This document shows positions 33,704 to 43,035 of a stretch of 43,498 nucleotides of DNA, one piece after another (the first letter of the stretch is position 1; each line of letters begins with the position of its first letter). The stretch is from the NCBI GenBank assembly GCA_027486555.1, contig JAIXOX010000073.1, positions 1 to 43,498 on the forward strand. Direction: 5' to 3'. Below the pieces are notes generated by a model. It saw nothing but the letters and a program-made list of their open reading frames with translations, was not told where the DNA came from and ran no database searches. The translations under genes and the position numbers were made by a program. The DNA is from Comamonadaceae bacterium (GTDB lineage: Bacteria > Pseudomonadota > Gammaproteobacteria > Burkholderiales > Burkholderiaceae_C).

Positions 33704-34942
33704 TCAAGCGGGCAGGCCTTGCTTGTAAAACTTGCCGTCCTTCATGATCGACAGGATGTTCTCGCCCTGACCGAGCAGGCACGAAATGTCGGTCAGCGGA
33801 TCGCCCTTGACCAGCAGCAAGTCGGCTTTGGCACCGGGTTTGATGACGCCCAATTGACCGGACATGTTCAGCAGCTCGGCCGCGTTCACCGTGGCTTGTT
33901 GCAAGGTCGCGCCTGCACCCAGGATGCCTGCGCGGATGCGCAACTCATCGGACTGGTGGCGGTGTGATTCGCCCAGCAAATCGGTGCCCAAGGCCATCTT
34001 GACGCCGGCCTTGGCCAATATCTCTAGTGCTTTTTGACCTTGGCTGCGCACGGTCTCGATCTTGGCCACCGAGACAGGCGGCAAGCCCAGGCTGGCACCC
34101 TCGTTGGCCAAAGCCTCGTAGGTGATCAGGGTGGGCACCATGAATGCACCATGGTCGGCCATGAAGGCGCAGGTGTCGGCGTCGATCAGGTTGCCGTGCT
34201 CGATGCTGCGCACGCCAAAGTCCACCGCCCGGCGAATCGCCTTGGGTGTGTAAGCGTGGGCCATGACGTAGGTGCCCGCGTGTTCGGCTTCGTCCACGAT
34301 GGCGCGGATCTCGCCCTCGGAGTAGCCCAGGTAGTGGATCGGGTCGTTGGGCGAAGCCACGCCGCCCGAAGCCATGATCTTGATCTGGTTGGCACCCTTC
34401 ATGATCTCTTCGCGCACGGCCAGCCGCACGTTGTCCACGCCATCGACCACACGGGCCAGCGCCCCGACGCGGGTGGAGCAGGCGCAGGTTTCGAGTTCGT
34501 CGCTGCGTGGGCGGCCGTCGCCATGGCCGCCAGTCTGCGACAGGGCGCGGCCTGCGGCAAAAATGCGCGGACCCTCGACCAAATCGGTGCGGGTGGCTTC
34601 GGCCAGGTTCCAGTCGGCCCCACCGGCATCGCGCACGGTGGTGAAGCCGCGCATCAGCATGCCCTTCATGATGGGGATGGCCCGCAAGGTGGCAAACACA
34701 TTGGGCTGCTGGCTGTTGTAGGTCAGGTTCAGGTGCGAGGCGATCACATGCACATGGCAGTCGATCAGGCCCGGCATCAGGGTCAGGCCTTTGGCCGAAA
34801 CGGTTTGCGCACCTTCTGGCACGGGCAGCTGAGGGCCTACGGCTTCAATTTGACCATCCTTGACCCACACATCGGTGTCTGGCAAAAATTTCAGGGTTTC
34901 AACATCCAGCACGTTGGCCGATTGGATCAGGATCGAGGTCAT
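33704..34942 (-). CDS. Metal-dependent amidohydrolase (prolidase/Sgx9260-like)
   Basis: A 412-residue amidohydrolase-superfamily enzyme, related to imidazolonepropionase-like and Xaa-Pro dipeptidase-like (Sgx9260) members that hydrolyse N-acyl or dipeptide bonds. Metal sites are visible: LIDCHVHV (His63, His65), Lys of QIKIMASGGVASPNDP as the bridging Lys candidate, MAHAYTPKAIRRAVDFG, SIEHGN, and ALGTDLLGE with the final Asp. No signal peptide is seen, so it is cytoplasmic. Start ATG 34942 has GAAG eight bases upstream; the frame is open 20 codons further without similarity. It is divergent from a peptide-type binding protein, which suggests imported peptides as substrate. Confidence 0.9.
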   Translation of the reverse strand: MTSILIQSANVLDVETLKFLPDTDVWVKDGQIEAVGPQLPVPEGAQTVSAKGLTLMPGLIDCHVHVIASHLNLTYNSQQPNVFATLRAIPIMKGMLMRGFTTVRDAGGADWNLAEATRTDLVEGPRIFAAGRALSQTGGHGDGRPRSDELETCACSTRVGALARVVDGVDNVRLAVREEIMKGANQIKIMASGGVASPNDPIHYLGYSEGEIRAIVDEAEHAGTYVMAHAYTPKAIRRAVDFGVRSIEHGNLIDADTCAFMADHGAFMVPTLITYEALANEGASLGLPPVSVAKIETVRSQGQKALEILAKAGVKMALGTDLLGESHRHQSDELRIRAGILGAGATLQQATVNAAELLNMSGQLGVIKPGAKADLLLVKGDPLTDISCLLGQGENILSIMKDGKFYKQGLPA

Positions 34943-35051
34943 AAATTGCTTCAGAAAAAAGTCGCCACCGCATGACGACATGAGGAGCCAAAAATCCATC
35001 ATCTCAGCCGTTCATGCCCTTGGACACCGCATAAACCCTAGGTTTTCGGCC

Positions 35052-35080
35052 TTGCGCCTGTCCAGCCTGCTGCCTAGAAT
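35052..35080 (+). promoter_or_regulatory. Promoter of the solute-binding protein gene
   Basis: TTGCGC at 35052-35057 and TAGAAT at 35075-35080 with a 17-base gap, about 32 bases before the start codon at 35112. The -10 box is good, the -35 box moderate. Confidence 0.45.
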
Positions 35081-35111
35081 GAAATGTCAAATAACCAAGA
35101 CAGGAACCCGC

Positions 35112-36707
35112 ATGTTGAAACCCATTCTTCGCACCACACGCTTGCTCGCGCTGGCCTTCGGCATGTCTGCCACCCTGGTCTGTGTGAGTGCCGTGCAAGC
35201 CAACGAGCTCAAGTGGGCTGCGCAAAACGACATCCTGACGCTGGACCCCCACGCGCAAAACCACGCCACCACCAACAACATCGTGGGCCATGCCTACGAA
35301 CCCTTGGTGCGCTACGACCGTAACTACAAGGTCGAGCCCTCTTTGGCCACCAGCTGGCAAGTGGTCAACCCGACCACCGTGCGTTTTAACCTGCGCAAGA
35401 ACGTCAAGTTTCAGGATGGCTCGGCCTTCACCGCCGACGACGTGCTGTTCTCTTTTGACCGCATCCGCCAGCCACAAGGCACCATGCAAATTTATGTGGC
35501 CGGTGTCAAAGGCATCAACAAGATCGACGACCACACCATCGACGTGGTTCTGGACAAACCCAACCCCACTTTGCTCAACAGCTTCACCACCTTCTTCATC
35601 ATGAGCAAGGCTTGGGCGGTGAAAAACAAGTCCGAAAAAGTGCAGGACTACAAGGCCAAGGAAATCACCTTCGCCTCCACCAACGCCAACGGCACCGGCC
35701 CCTACATCATCAAGGAATGGGTGGCCGATCAGCGCTTGGTGATGACCGCCAACAAGTCCTGGTGGGACAAGTTGCCGGGCAACGTGACCGATGTGATCTA
35801 CACCCCCATCAAGTCTGATCCCACCCGCATCGCGGCCTTGTTGGCGGGCAACGTGGACATCGTGACCGACTTGCCCACACAAGACGTGGCCCGCCTGCGC
35901 TCCACACCCGCTTTGTCAGTGCTCGATGGTCCGGAAGTGCGCACCATTTTCATCGGTGTGGACCAAGGCTCCAACGAATTGAAATACGGCTCCAAAGGCC
36001 CCAACCCCTTCAAGGACGTGCGCGTGCGCAAAGCTCTGAACATGTCGATTGACCGGGTGGCCATCCAGCGCAGCATCATGCGTGGCCTGTCAGTGCCAGC
36101 GGCCATCATGGTGGCGCCTGGCGTCAATGGTTACACGGCCGATTTGGACAAAGTGGCCCCGCCCGACCTGGACGGTGCCAAGAAACTGCTGGCCGATGCC
36201 GGTTATGCCAACGGCTTTGACTTCACCCTCGACTGCCCGAACAACCGCTACGTGAACGACGAAGAGGTGTGCCAGGCCGTGGTCAACATGTGGGCCAAAG
36301 TGGGCATCCGCGCCAAGCTCAACGCCACCAACTTCAGCAGCTTCATTGGCAAGGTCCAGAACTTCGACTCCAGCGCGTACCTGTTGGGCTGGGGCGTGGC
36401 CACTTACGACGCGCAGTACTCCTTGCAGTCTTTGGTCATGACCCGCACCACCGGTTCGGACGGCAACTTCAACTTCCTCAAAATCAGCAACGCCAAGGTG
36501 GACGCCTTGACCGAAGCCATGAAGACCGAAATGGACAAGACCAAGCGCGACAACATGCTCAAGGAAGCCTTGGCCATCACCCGCGACGAAGCCTTGTATG
36601 TGCCACTGCACCACCAGATGCGCCCTTGGTCCATGAAGAAGAACGTGAGCATCGCGCACAACTCCAACGATGCGCCCAAGATGTACTACGCCACCGTCAG
36701 CAAGTGA
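35112..36707 (+). CDS. Peptide-type ABC solute-binding protein (SBP_bac_5)
   Basis: A 531-residue periplasmic binding protein of the peptide/nickel (family 5) class. The signal peptide covers about residues 1-30 (LLALAFGMSATLVCVSAVQA, cut before NELKW). Family marks are ILTLDPHAQNHATTNNIVGHAYEPLVRYD, LRKNVKFQDGSAFTADDVLFS, ANGTGPYIIKEW and VRKALNMSIDRVAI. AGGAA lies seven bases before ATG 35112. No permease or ATPase genes of its ABC importer follow: the next gene is an MFS transporter, so this is an orphan binding protein here. It lies divergent from the amidohydrolase. Confidence 0.94.
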   Translation: MLKPILRTTRLLALAFGMSATLVCVSAVQANELKWAAQNDILTLDPHAQNHATTNNIVGHAYEPLVRYDRNYKVEPSLATSWQVVNPTTVRFNLRKNVKFQDGSAFTADDVLFSFDRIRQPQGTMQIYVAGVKGINKIDDHTIDVVLDKPNPTLLNSFTTFFIMSKAWAVKNKSEKVQDYKAKEITFASTNANGTGPYIIKEWVADQRLVMTANKSWWDKLPGNVTDVIYTPIKSDPTRIAALLAGNVDIVTDLPTQDVARLRSTPALSVLDGPEVRTIFIGVDQGSNELKYGSKGPNPFKDVRVRKALNMSIDRVAIQRSIMRGLSVPAAIMVAPGVNGYTADLDKVAPPDLDGAKKLLADAGYANGFDFTLDCPNNRYVNDEEVCQAVVNMWAKVGIRAKLNATNFSSFIGKVQNFDSSAYLLGWGVATYDAQYSLQSLVMTRTTGSDGNFNFLKISNAKVDALTEAMKTEMDKTKRDNMLKEALAITRDEALYVPLHHQMRPWSMKKNVSIAHNSNDAPKMYYATVSK

Positions 36708-36721
36708 TCTTGAGTTGACCC

Positions 36722-36749
36722 ACCCTGCTCCGCCTGCGCGGGGCAGGGT
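36722..36749 (+). terminator. Hairpin terminator after the solute-binding protein gene
   Basis: ACCCTGC at 36722-36728 pairs with GCAGGGT at 36743-36749, with CGC-ct-GCG inside extending the stem. Only TTC follows, so the T tract is weak. It lies 15 bases after the stop codon. Confidence 0.6.
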
Positions 36750-36805
36750 TTCAAGCGCGAAAGGGGCCCTGCGCCCCGCGTGGCTTGCAGCAGCGCACAG
36801 CCACC

Positions 36806-38080
36806 ATGTCCACGCCTTTGTCACCCGGCGCTGACACGCCCCGCTCCCCCACGCCTTACCTGGGTTTTGCCATCGTCGGCTGCGGCGCCGCGATCGCCCC
36901 GCTCGACTTCGCGGTCAATGTGGCGTTTCCGGCCATGACCGAAGCCTTCGCCTTGGCCACACCCGACATCCGTTGGGTGGCGGTGTGCTATGTCATCACC
37001 TACGGCAGCCTGATGCTGTTTTGCGGTGTGTTGGGCGACCGCTTGGGCCATTTGCGCGTGTTCCGCTGGGGCTTGGTGCTGTCGGCGCTGGCCTTGGCAG
37101 CCTGTGCGGCGGCCCCGGCTTATGCCTGGCTGCTGGCCGGGCGCGTTGTGCAAGGCATCGGGGTGGCGCTGACTTTGTCCTGCGCCCCGGCCTTGGCCAT
37201 GGGTTTGCTGGCTGTCGGCCAACGCACGCAGGCGCTGTCGGTGTATGGCGCCATGTTTGCGGCGGCGGGTTTGCTGGCCCCATTGCTGGGGGGCATCAGC
37301 ATGCAGCATTGGGGCTGGGCCGGGGTGTACGGTTTTAGGGTGCCGATTGTGCTGTTGGCTTGGCTGTGCACGCCTTGGTTGGTCCGTCGCCTGAGGGTGC
37401 AGACATTGAGCACACCTGGCGATGCCAGCCAAGCGGGCAGCGTGCGGGGGCTGTGGGGTCTCATGCGGCGCGATGCCGATTTCGCTTGGATCAACCTGCT
37501 CAGTGTCGTGGTCCAATTTTGCAGTTTCACCATTGCACTGAGCTTGCCTTATGCCTTGCCTGCAGCGGGTTGGGGTGGCACGGCCACGGGTGCCATGCTG
37601 GCCATTTGGCTCCTGGGTGTGCTGGTGGGCTCGGGCGTGGCACCTGTGCTGCTGCGCCACATGAGCCTGCGGTCTGCTGCCCATTGGGCGCAAGGCACCA
37701 TGGTCCTGGGGCTGGCGTGGATTGGCGCAATGTCGATGGCGCAAGTCTGGCCCTTCATGGCACTGGCCCTGGTGGTTCAGGGTGTGGGCTTGGGAGTGTT
37801 TCAGGTGGTCTACGCCGACCAGGTGGTGGCCACCTTGCCCGATTCGGCGCGGGGCCTGTCGGGCAGTTTGACACTGGTGACCCGCACCGTGGGCATCGTG
37901 GGTGCGGCCATGTTCTGGCTGTGGCTCATGGAACTGTTGCAAAGTCGGGCTTTGGCGCAAGGCGCTTCAAAGCCTGATGCCATTTGGGCGAGCACCATGG
38001 GCCTCTTGCCCTGGGCTGCAGGCCTTGCCTTGGCCTTGCTGTTGTTGAGCGTGTGGCGTTGGTCAAGCCGCTGGCATTGA
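36806..38080 (+). CDS. Major facilitator superfamily transporter
   Basis: A roughly 424-residue MFS transporter with about 12 helices. LDFAVNVAFPAMTEAF in the first helix and WVAVCYVITYGSLMLFCGVLGDRLGHLRVF, with the GDRLG loop 2-3 motif, match DHA-type drug exporters (motif D1-like LDxxxVNVALP). Helix 4-5 has LAGRVVQGIGVALTLSCAPALAM, a variant of motif B/C. The substrate is unknown. The ATG at 36806 is chosen; TTG 36785 would add seven residues. It is convergent with a second MFS gene, 55 bases away. Confidence 0.88.
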   Translation: MSTPLSPGADTPRSPTPYLGFAIVGCGAAIAPLDFAVNVAFPAMTEAFALATPDIRWVAVCYVITYGSLMLFCGVLGDRLGHLRVFRWGLVLSALALAACAAAPAYAWLLAGRVVQGIGVALTLSCAPALAMGLLAVGQRTQALSVYGAMFAAAGLLAPLLGGISMQHWGWAGVYGFRVPIVLLAWLCTPWLVRRLRVQTLSTPGDASQAGSVRGLWGLMRRDADFAWINLLSVVVQFCSFTIALSLPYALPAAGWGGTATGAMLAIWLLGVLVGSGVAPVLLRHMSLRSAAHWAQGTMVLGLAWIGAMSMAQVWPFMALALVVQGVGLGVFQVVYADQVVATLPDSARGLSGSLTLVTRTVGIVGAAMFWLWLMELLQSRALAQGASKPDAIWASTMGLLPWAAGLALALLLLSVWRWSSRWH

Positions 38081-38135
38081 GCCTGCACAGTTCGTGGCTG
38101 GGTTGCCCAGCTTGTGTTGGCGAAGTGCGAAAGAT

Positions 38136-39380
38136 TCAAACGCGAACCGGTGCGCGGCGTTCAGCCTGCCGCACCCGCCAAAACAGCCACCCGGCAATGC
38201 ACAGGTTGAGGAAGTTCCAGGCGATGCCATTCAAAAAGGCCGCGTGGTAACTGCCTGTCATGTCAAAGACCCAGCCCGACATCCAGCCACCCAGCGCCAT
38301 GCCCAACAAGGTGGCCATGATCACCGAACCCACGCGGGCCCCTGCTTCTTTGGGGTCGAAGTGCTCGCGCACGATGATGGCGTAAGCAGGCACGATGCCG
38401 CCCTGGAACAGCCCGAACATGGCCGAGACGATGTACAGCGGCACCATGCCGTCAAAAGGCAAAAACATCAGCAACGCCACACCTTGCAAAAACGAGCCAA
38501 GCAACAAAGTGCGGATGCCGCCAATGCGGTCGCTGATCACGCCAAACACGAGCCGACTGACGATGCCGCTGGCCAGCATGAGCGAGAGCATCTCGGCCCC
38601 GCGCGCCGCACCAAAACCAAGATCTGAGCAATAAGCCACGATGTGCACCTGTGGCATGGACATGGCCACGCAACACGCCACACCTGCGACAAACAGCAGG
38701 CCCTGCGCCTGCGCAGGTTTCAGGCCAAAGGGGCGGCTGCGGTCCATGACCACAGTGCTGGTGTTGGCAGGTGTCAGGTTCACCAGCGGCGGGCGCTGGC
38801 GCATCAACATGGCCAGCAAAAACATGCCCACGCCACAAAAAATACCCAGCATGATGTAGGTCTGCCGCCAGCCCACCGTCTCCACGCCGTGCTGAACAAT
38901 CGGCGGCCAGATGGTGCCCGCGATGTAATTGCCGCTGGCGCAAATGGCCACCGCAATGCCGCGTCGGCGGTTCCACCACAAAGCGGTGTCGGCCATGAGG
39001 GGCGCAAAGGTGGATGAACTGCCAATCAGTCCCATCAGCCCATGCGCCAGACCAAAGGCCCAGATGCTGCCCGACATCCCGGCCCAGATGAAGCCACCAC
39101 ACACGGCCAAGGCCCCCACCCAGAGCACCGGCGTCAGGCCATGGCGGTCTGCCAGGCGGCCGGTGATCAGGCCGCCCAGCCCCAGGCAAATCATCATCAG
39201 CGTGTAGGGCAGCGAGGCGTCGGCGCGGCCCACACCAAACTCGGTTTGCACCGCTGGCAGCACCACCGAGACGATGTACATGCTGCTGTTGCCCAGCACC
39301 ACCAGCCCCAGCGTGACCAGCAATCGCCAGGCGGCCTGGCGGGAATCGATGAGGGATGGGTCTGCGGGGAGGGATTTCAT
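38136..39380 (-). CDS. Major facilitator superfamily transporter (monocarboxylate-like)
   Basis: A 414-residue MFS protein with about 12 helices, of the type often annotated as monocarboxylate or oxalate/formate-type carriers. Marks are NSSMYIVSVVLPAVQTEFGVGRADASLPYTLM in helices 1-2, GRLADRHG in loop 2-3, WWNRRRGIAVAICASGNYIAGTIWPP in helices 4-5, the repeat SRLVFGVISDRIGGIRTLLLGS in the second half, and FDPKEAGARVGSVIMATLLGMALGGWMSGW. The substrate is unknown. It is not similar to its convergent MFS neighbour beyond the superfamily level. Confidence 0.88.
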   Translation of the reverse strand: MKSLPADPSLIDSRQAAWRLLVTLGLVVLGNSSMYIVSVVLPAVQTEFGVGRADASLPYTLMMICLGLGGLITGRLADRHGLTPVLWVGALAVCGGFIWAGMSGSIWAFGLAHGLMGLIGSSSTFAPLMADTALWWNRRRGIAVAICASGNYIAGTIWPPIVQHGVETVGWRQTYIMLGIFCGVGMFLLAMLMRQRPPLVNLTPANTSTVVMDRSRPFGLKPAQAQGLLFVAGVACCVAMSMPQVHIVAYCSDLGFGAARGAEMLSLMLASGIVSRLVFGVISDRIGGIRTLLLGSFLQGVALLMFLPFDGMVPLYIVSAMFGLFQGGIVPAYAIIVREHFDPKEAGARVGSVIMATLLGMALGGWMSGWVFDMTGSYHAAFLNGIAWNFLNLCIAGWLFWRVRQAERRAPVRV

Positions 39381-39502
39381 CGGTTCAATTTAGCCGATGA
39401 CTGAGGGTGGGCTTGTCTTGTGGGTTACTGGACGTGGACCTTAGACGGGCACCACCGATCAGACAACCTGGACCGGTACTCTTTCACAACGGGCTTATGT
39501 TT

Positions 39503-39587
39503 GTCACCCCGGGCTTGACCCGGGGTCTATCTTCGGGGGGCTTTGCAGGTGGCAGTGGTCAACGTGGATCCTCTAGTCCGGGATGAC
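39503..39587. repeat. Third palindromic intergenic element
   Basis: GTCACCCCGGGCTTGACCCGGGGTC at the left and GGATCCTCTAGTCCGGGATGAC at the right form an imperfect inverted pair over 85 bases; the left arm also folds on itself (CCCCGGG-cttga-CCCGGGG). This resembles a common class of proteobacterial intergenic repeats with GTCA-CCCGG ends and differs from families 1 and 2. Only one copy is in the window. It sits in the 259-base gap between an MFS gene and the ATPase; the remaining part of the gap holds nothing I can name. Confidence 0.65.
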
Positions 39588-39639
39588 GCAGAGGGGGCGT
39601 GGATTGCGGTCTTTGTATTTGTCACGTCACCTTGGTCCT

Positions 39640-40812
39640 TCAGGCCGTTTCAGCTGCAATCTTCCCGATGTCCTTCCATCCCCAAACGTGCACACCCTCT
39701 CGCTCATAAGAGGCGGCCCCGCCGTACACCAGCGATGGCTGGATGCTTTCGTCGCCTGCAAATTTTTGCCATTTCTTCAAACCGTCGATCCAGTCACTGG
39801 CAAATGTGCTGCCTGACTTGATTTCAACCGCTTGTAGCCCTTGCGCGGTGTCGATCAACACATCGACCTCGTGTCCAATGTTGTCGCGCCAGAAGTACAG
39901 GTCCAACGCTTGGCCTGCATTCAGTCGCTGCTTCATCAATTCGCTGATGACATGGGTTTCAAACAAGGCCCCGCGTGCGGCGTGGGTGTCCAGGGTGGCA
40001 GCATCGCGAATGCCCAGCAGCCAAGCGGCCAGGCCCACATCGCAAAAGTAAAGTTTGGGTGCTTTCACCAGACGCTTGCCAAAGTTGCGGTGGTGCGGTT
40101 TGAGCAAGGTGACGATGTAACTGGCTTCCAGCACCGACAACCATTGTTTGGCGGTCACGGAGGTGATGCCGCAATCGGCCCCCAGTGACGAGAGGTTGAG
40201 CAATTGGCCTGTTCGGGCGGCGCACATTTTGACGAAGGTCTGAAATTGCGTCAGATCGCGCACAGCGATCAGTTGCCGCACATCGCGCTCCAGGTAGGTA
40301 GCGATGTAGTTGGCAAACCAGTCTTGCGGCGCAATGTCGCGGTCGTACAGCGCGGGGTAGCCACCTTGAAACAAGGTGGCGTTCAAGTCGCTGGGCGCTT
40401 TGCCTGCGGCCAATAATTCGGCTGCGCTCAGCGGCAGCAGTTCAACCCGACCCACCCGGCCTGCCAGCGTTTGTGTCATGCCCGCGAGTAAGTCAAATTG
40501 CGCTGAGCCTGTGAGAATAAAGTCGCCCATGATGCCGCGCTCGTCCACCCAGCCTTGCAGCCACGACAGCAATTCGGGGCAGCGCTGCACCTCGTCCAAA
40601 ATTGCTCCGCTGGGAAAGCGTTGCAAAAAGCGTTTGGGGTCGCGCAGCGCAAACTCCCGCTCATCGGGGTTTTCCAGCGACACACAGGGCTTGTCCTTGA
40701 ACACCGATTTGGCCAAGGTGGTTTTGCCCGACTGACGCGGCCCCGTGAGCGCGACCACCGGAAAGCCTTTGGCCAGGCGCTCCACTGTGCTGGATGCGGT
40801 GCGTGGAATCAT
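39640..40812 (-). CDS. AAA ATPase with DUF4143 domain
   Basis: A 390-residue protein of the widespread AAA_14-DUF4143 type. The N-terminal ATPase has Walker A GPRQSGKTT (residues 24-32), Walker B AILDEVQRCPEL and sensor-like FILTGSAQFDLL. The C-terminal DUF4143 part (about residues 200-350) holds a PD-(D/E)XK-like core: NIGHEVDVLIDTAQGLQAVEIKSG. The function of this group is not settled; the family is spread by horizontal transfer and is often linked with defence or toxin-like roles. Here it stands alone between a palindromic element and htpG. Upstream is a strong terminator that separates it from htpG. Confidence 0.9.
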   Translation of the reverse strand: MIPRTASSTVERLAKGFPVVALTGPRQSGKTTLAKSVFKDKPCVSLENPDEREFALRDPKRFLQRFPSGAILDEVQRCPELLSWLQGWVDERGIMGDFILTGSAQFDLLAGMTQTLAGRVGRVELLPLSAAELLAAGKAPSDLNATLFQGGYPALYDRDIAPQDWFANYIATYLERDVRQLIAVRDLTQFQTFVKMCAARTGQLLNLSSLGADCGITSVTAKQWLSVLEASYIVTLLKPHHRNFGKRLVKAPKLYFCDVGLAAWLLGIRDAATLDTHAARGALFETHVISELMKQRLNAGQALDLYFWRDNIGHEVDVLIDTAQGLQAVEIKSGSTFASDWIDGLKKWQKFAGDESIQPSLVYGGAASYEREGVHVWGWKDIGKIAAETA

Positions 40813-40889
40813 TTTTACAAATTTAAGTTTGAAACTTCGATTTGTAAGATTCTAGGCCGTATAAGGCTTTGCGGGTCAATTTGAGTCAA

Positions 40890-40924
40890 AAAAGCCCCGC
40901 CGGACTTGGTCTGACGGGGCTTTT
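40890..40924 (-). terminator. Terminator of htpG
   Basis: AAAAGCCCCG at 40890-40899 pairs with CGGGGCTTTT at 40915-40924, and the inside (CGGAC-ttg-GTCTG) pairs further with one G-U. Read on the - strand it is a strong hairpin followed by a T6 run. It lies 17 bases after the htpG stop. Confidence 0.92.
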
Positions 40925-40941
40925 AGTTGGGCGATTGAGGA

Positions 40942-42909
40942 TCAGCTCAACAGCGCATTCACCCGCTTCACATAAGCCGCAGGGTCAGCAGGCAAGCCGC
41001 CTTCGGCCAGCAGGGCCTGGTCAAACAGGATGTGGGCCAGGTCGTGGAAGTGGACCGAGCCGTCGAGCTTTTTGACCAGCGCGTGCTCGGGGTTGACTTC
41101 GAGTACGGGCTTGACCTCAGGGGCTTGCTGCCCGGCTTGTTTGAGCATGCGGGCCAGTTGCATGCTCATGCCGTCGTCGGTCACGACCAAGCAGGCGGGG
41201 CTGTCCACCAGGCGGCTGGTCACGCGCACGTCTTCGGCTTTGTCTTTCAGCGCTTCTTTGAGCTTGGCCAACACGGGCTTGAAGGTTTCGGCCGCGTCTT
41301 CGGCGGCTTTCTTTTCTTCTTCGTCTTGCAGCTTGCCCAGATCAAACGCACCCTTGGCCACGCTTTGCAGCGGGGTGCCATCAAACTCGTTCACAAAGTT
41401 CAGCGCCCACTCGTCCACGCGGTCGGTCATCAGCAGCACTTCGATGCCTTTTTTCTTGAAGACTTCGAGTTGCGGGCTGTTCTTGGCGGCGGCCAGGGTG
41501 TCGGCAGTGATGTAGTAAATCGCGTCCTGACCGTCCTTCATGCGGGCCATGTAGTCGGCAAAGCTCACGCTCACGGTGTCGTGGGTCGATGAGGCAAAAC
41601 GCAGCAACTTGGACAGGCGAGCCTGGTTGCCAAAGTCTTCGCCCAAGCCTTCTTTGAGCACCGCGCCGAACTCGGCGTAGAACTTGGAATACTGGCCGAG
41701 TTTGGCTTTGTCTTCTTCCGACAGGACGTCTGTGACGTCGTCGGTCGCCTCAGGGGCCTTGTCGTGTTTCGCCAAATCTTCCAGCATCGACAGCACGCGT
41801 TTGGTGCAGCCTTCGCGAATGGCTTTGACATCGCGGCTTTCTTGCAGCAGCTCGCGGCTCACGTTCAGGGGCAAGTCGGCCGAGTCCACCACGCCCTTCA
41901 CAAAGCGCAGGTAGCTGGGCATCAGCGCTTCGGCGTCGTCCATGATGAACACGCGCTTGACGTAAAGTTTGATGCCGGCTTTCTTGTCGCGGTTCCACAG
42001 GTCTTGAGGGGCCTTGGACGGGATGTAGAGCAGCTGTGTGTATTCGGTGCTGCCTTCCACGCGGTTGTGCGTCCAGGTCAGCGGCGCTTCAAAGTCGCGG
42101 CTGATCTGTTTGTAGAAGTCGGCGTACTGCTCGTCGGTGATGTCTTTTTTGGGGCGGGTCCACAAGGCGCTGGCTTTGTTGATGGTTTCCCACTCGCCGG
42201 TCTTGACCATGCCACCGGGCTGGCGTCCACCTTCTTCGTTGTTCGGCTCGATCAGCTCGCCGTCTTTCCACTCTTCCTTTTCCATCAAGATGGGCAGACT
42301 GATGTGGTCAGAATATTTGCCGACGATTTCCTTGAGCTTCCATGTGTTGGCGTATTCCAGCGCTTCTTCGCGCAGGTGCAAGATCACGCTGGTGCCACGC
42401 TTGGGCAGCTCGATGGTCTCGACCTCAAAGTCGCCCGTGCCGCCGCTGATCCAACGCACGCCTTCGGCAGGCGTGGCGCCTGCGCGGCGGGTCTCGACGG
42501 TGATCTTGTCGGCCACGATGAAGCCCGAATAAAAGCCCACGCCAAACTGGCCGATCAACTGCGCGTCAGACTTTTGGTCGCCGCTCAGCTTGCTCACAAA
42601 GTCCTTGGTGCCGCTCTTAGCAATCGTGCCCAAGTGGTCAATGGCTTCTTGCGCCGTCATGCCGATGCCGTTGTCGGTGATGGTCAGCGTCTTGGCGGCT
42701 TTGTCGAACGACAGGCGCACCTGCAACTCGGGCGCGTCTTCGAACAACGCGGAGTTGTTGAGGGCCTCAAAGCGCAGCTTGTCGCAGGCGTCCGAGGCGT
42801 TGGAGATCAGCTCGCGCAAAAAGATCTCTTGGTTGGAGTACAGCGAATGGGTGACCAAGTGCAGCAGTTGCGCGACTTCGGCCTGAAAGGCATGGGTTTG
42901 TTTGCTCAT
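40942..42909 (-). CDS. htpG: Molecular chaperone HtpG (Hsp90)
   Basis: The bacterial Hsp90, an ATP-dependent dimeric chaperone in the cytoplasm. The 655-residue protein has the N-terminal GHKL ATP-binding domain with [17 protein letters not shown] (Glu and Asn for ATP/Mg), [22 protein letters not shown] and [16 protein letters not shown]; the middle domain with [16 protein letters not shown] (catalytic Arg region follows); and the C-terminal dimerisation domain. Length fits the family, slightly longer than E. coli. It has a sigma-32-like promoter at 42962-42988 and its own terminator, so it is a single-gene heat-shock unit. Confidence 0.98.
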   Translation of the reverse strand: MSKQTHAFQAEVAQLLHLVTHSLYSNQEIFLRELISNASDACDKLRFEALNNSALFEDAPELQVRLSFDKAAKTLTITDNGIGMTAQEAIDHLGTIAKSGTKDFVSKLSGDQKSDAQLIGQFGVGFYSGFIVADKITVETRRAGATPAEGVRWISGGTGDFEVETIELPKRGTSVILHLREEALEYANTWKLKEIVGKYSDHISLPILMEKEEWKDGELIEPNNEEGGRQPGGMVKTGEWETINKASALWTRPKKDITDEQYADFYKQISRDFEAPLTWTHNRVEGSTEYTQLLYIPSKAPQDLWNRDKKAGIKLYVKRVFIMDDAEALMPSYLRFVKGVVDSADLPLNVSRELLQESRDVKAIREGCTKRVLSMLEDLAKHDKAPEATDDVTDVLSEEDKAKLGQYSKFYAEFGAVLKEGLGEDFGNQARLSKLLRFASSTHDTVSVSFADYMARMKDGQDAIYYITADTLAAAKNSPQLEVFKKKGIEVLLMTDRVDEWALNFVNEFDGTPLQSVAKGAFDLGKLQDEEEKKAAEDAAETFKPVLAKLKEALKDKAEDVRVTSRLVDSPACLVVTDDGMSMQLARMLKQAGQQAPEVKPVLEVNPEHALVKKLDGSVHFHDLAHILFDQALLAEGGLPADPAAYVKRVNALLS

Positions 42910-42961
42910 AGCGGTTCAACAGGGTAAAAAACAAAAGATCTAAAAACCAAAACGCCATACA

Positions 42962-42988
42962 GTTTGGGGCGTCTGGCGCGGTTTCAAG
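42962..42988 (-). promoter_or_regulatory. Sigma-32-type heat-shock promoter of htpG
   Basis: On the - strand, CTTGAAA (42988-42982) is followed after 12 bases by CCCCAAAC (42969-42962). The consensus for RpoH is CTTGAAA, 11-16 bases, CCCCATnT, so the -35 box is exact and the -10 box nearly so. Transcription would start near 42955, giving a leader of about 45 bases before the htpG ATG. Confidence 0.85.
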
Positions 42989-43035
42989 AGAGGCGAGTAG
43001 GCGCTGCGAAGTCTTTGTTGCGGCAAGTTAGGCAA

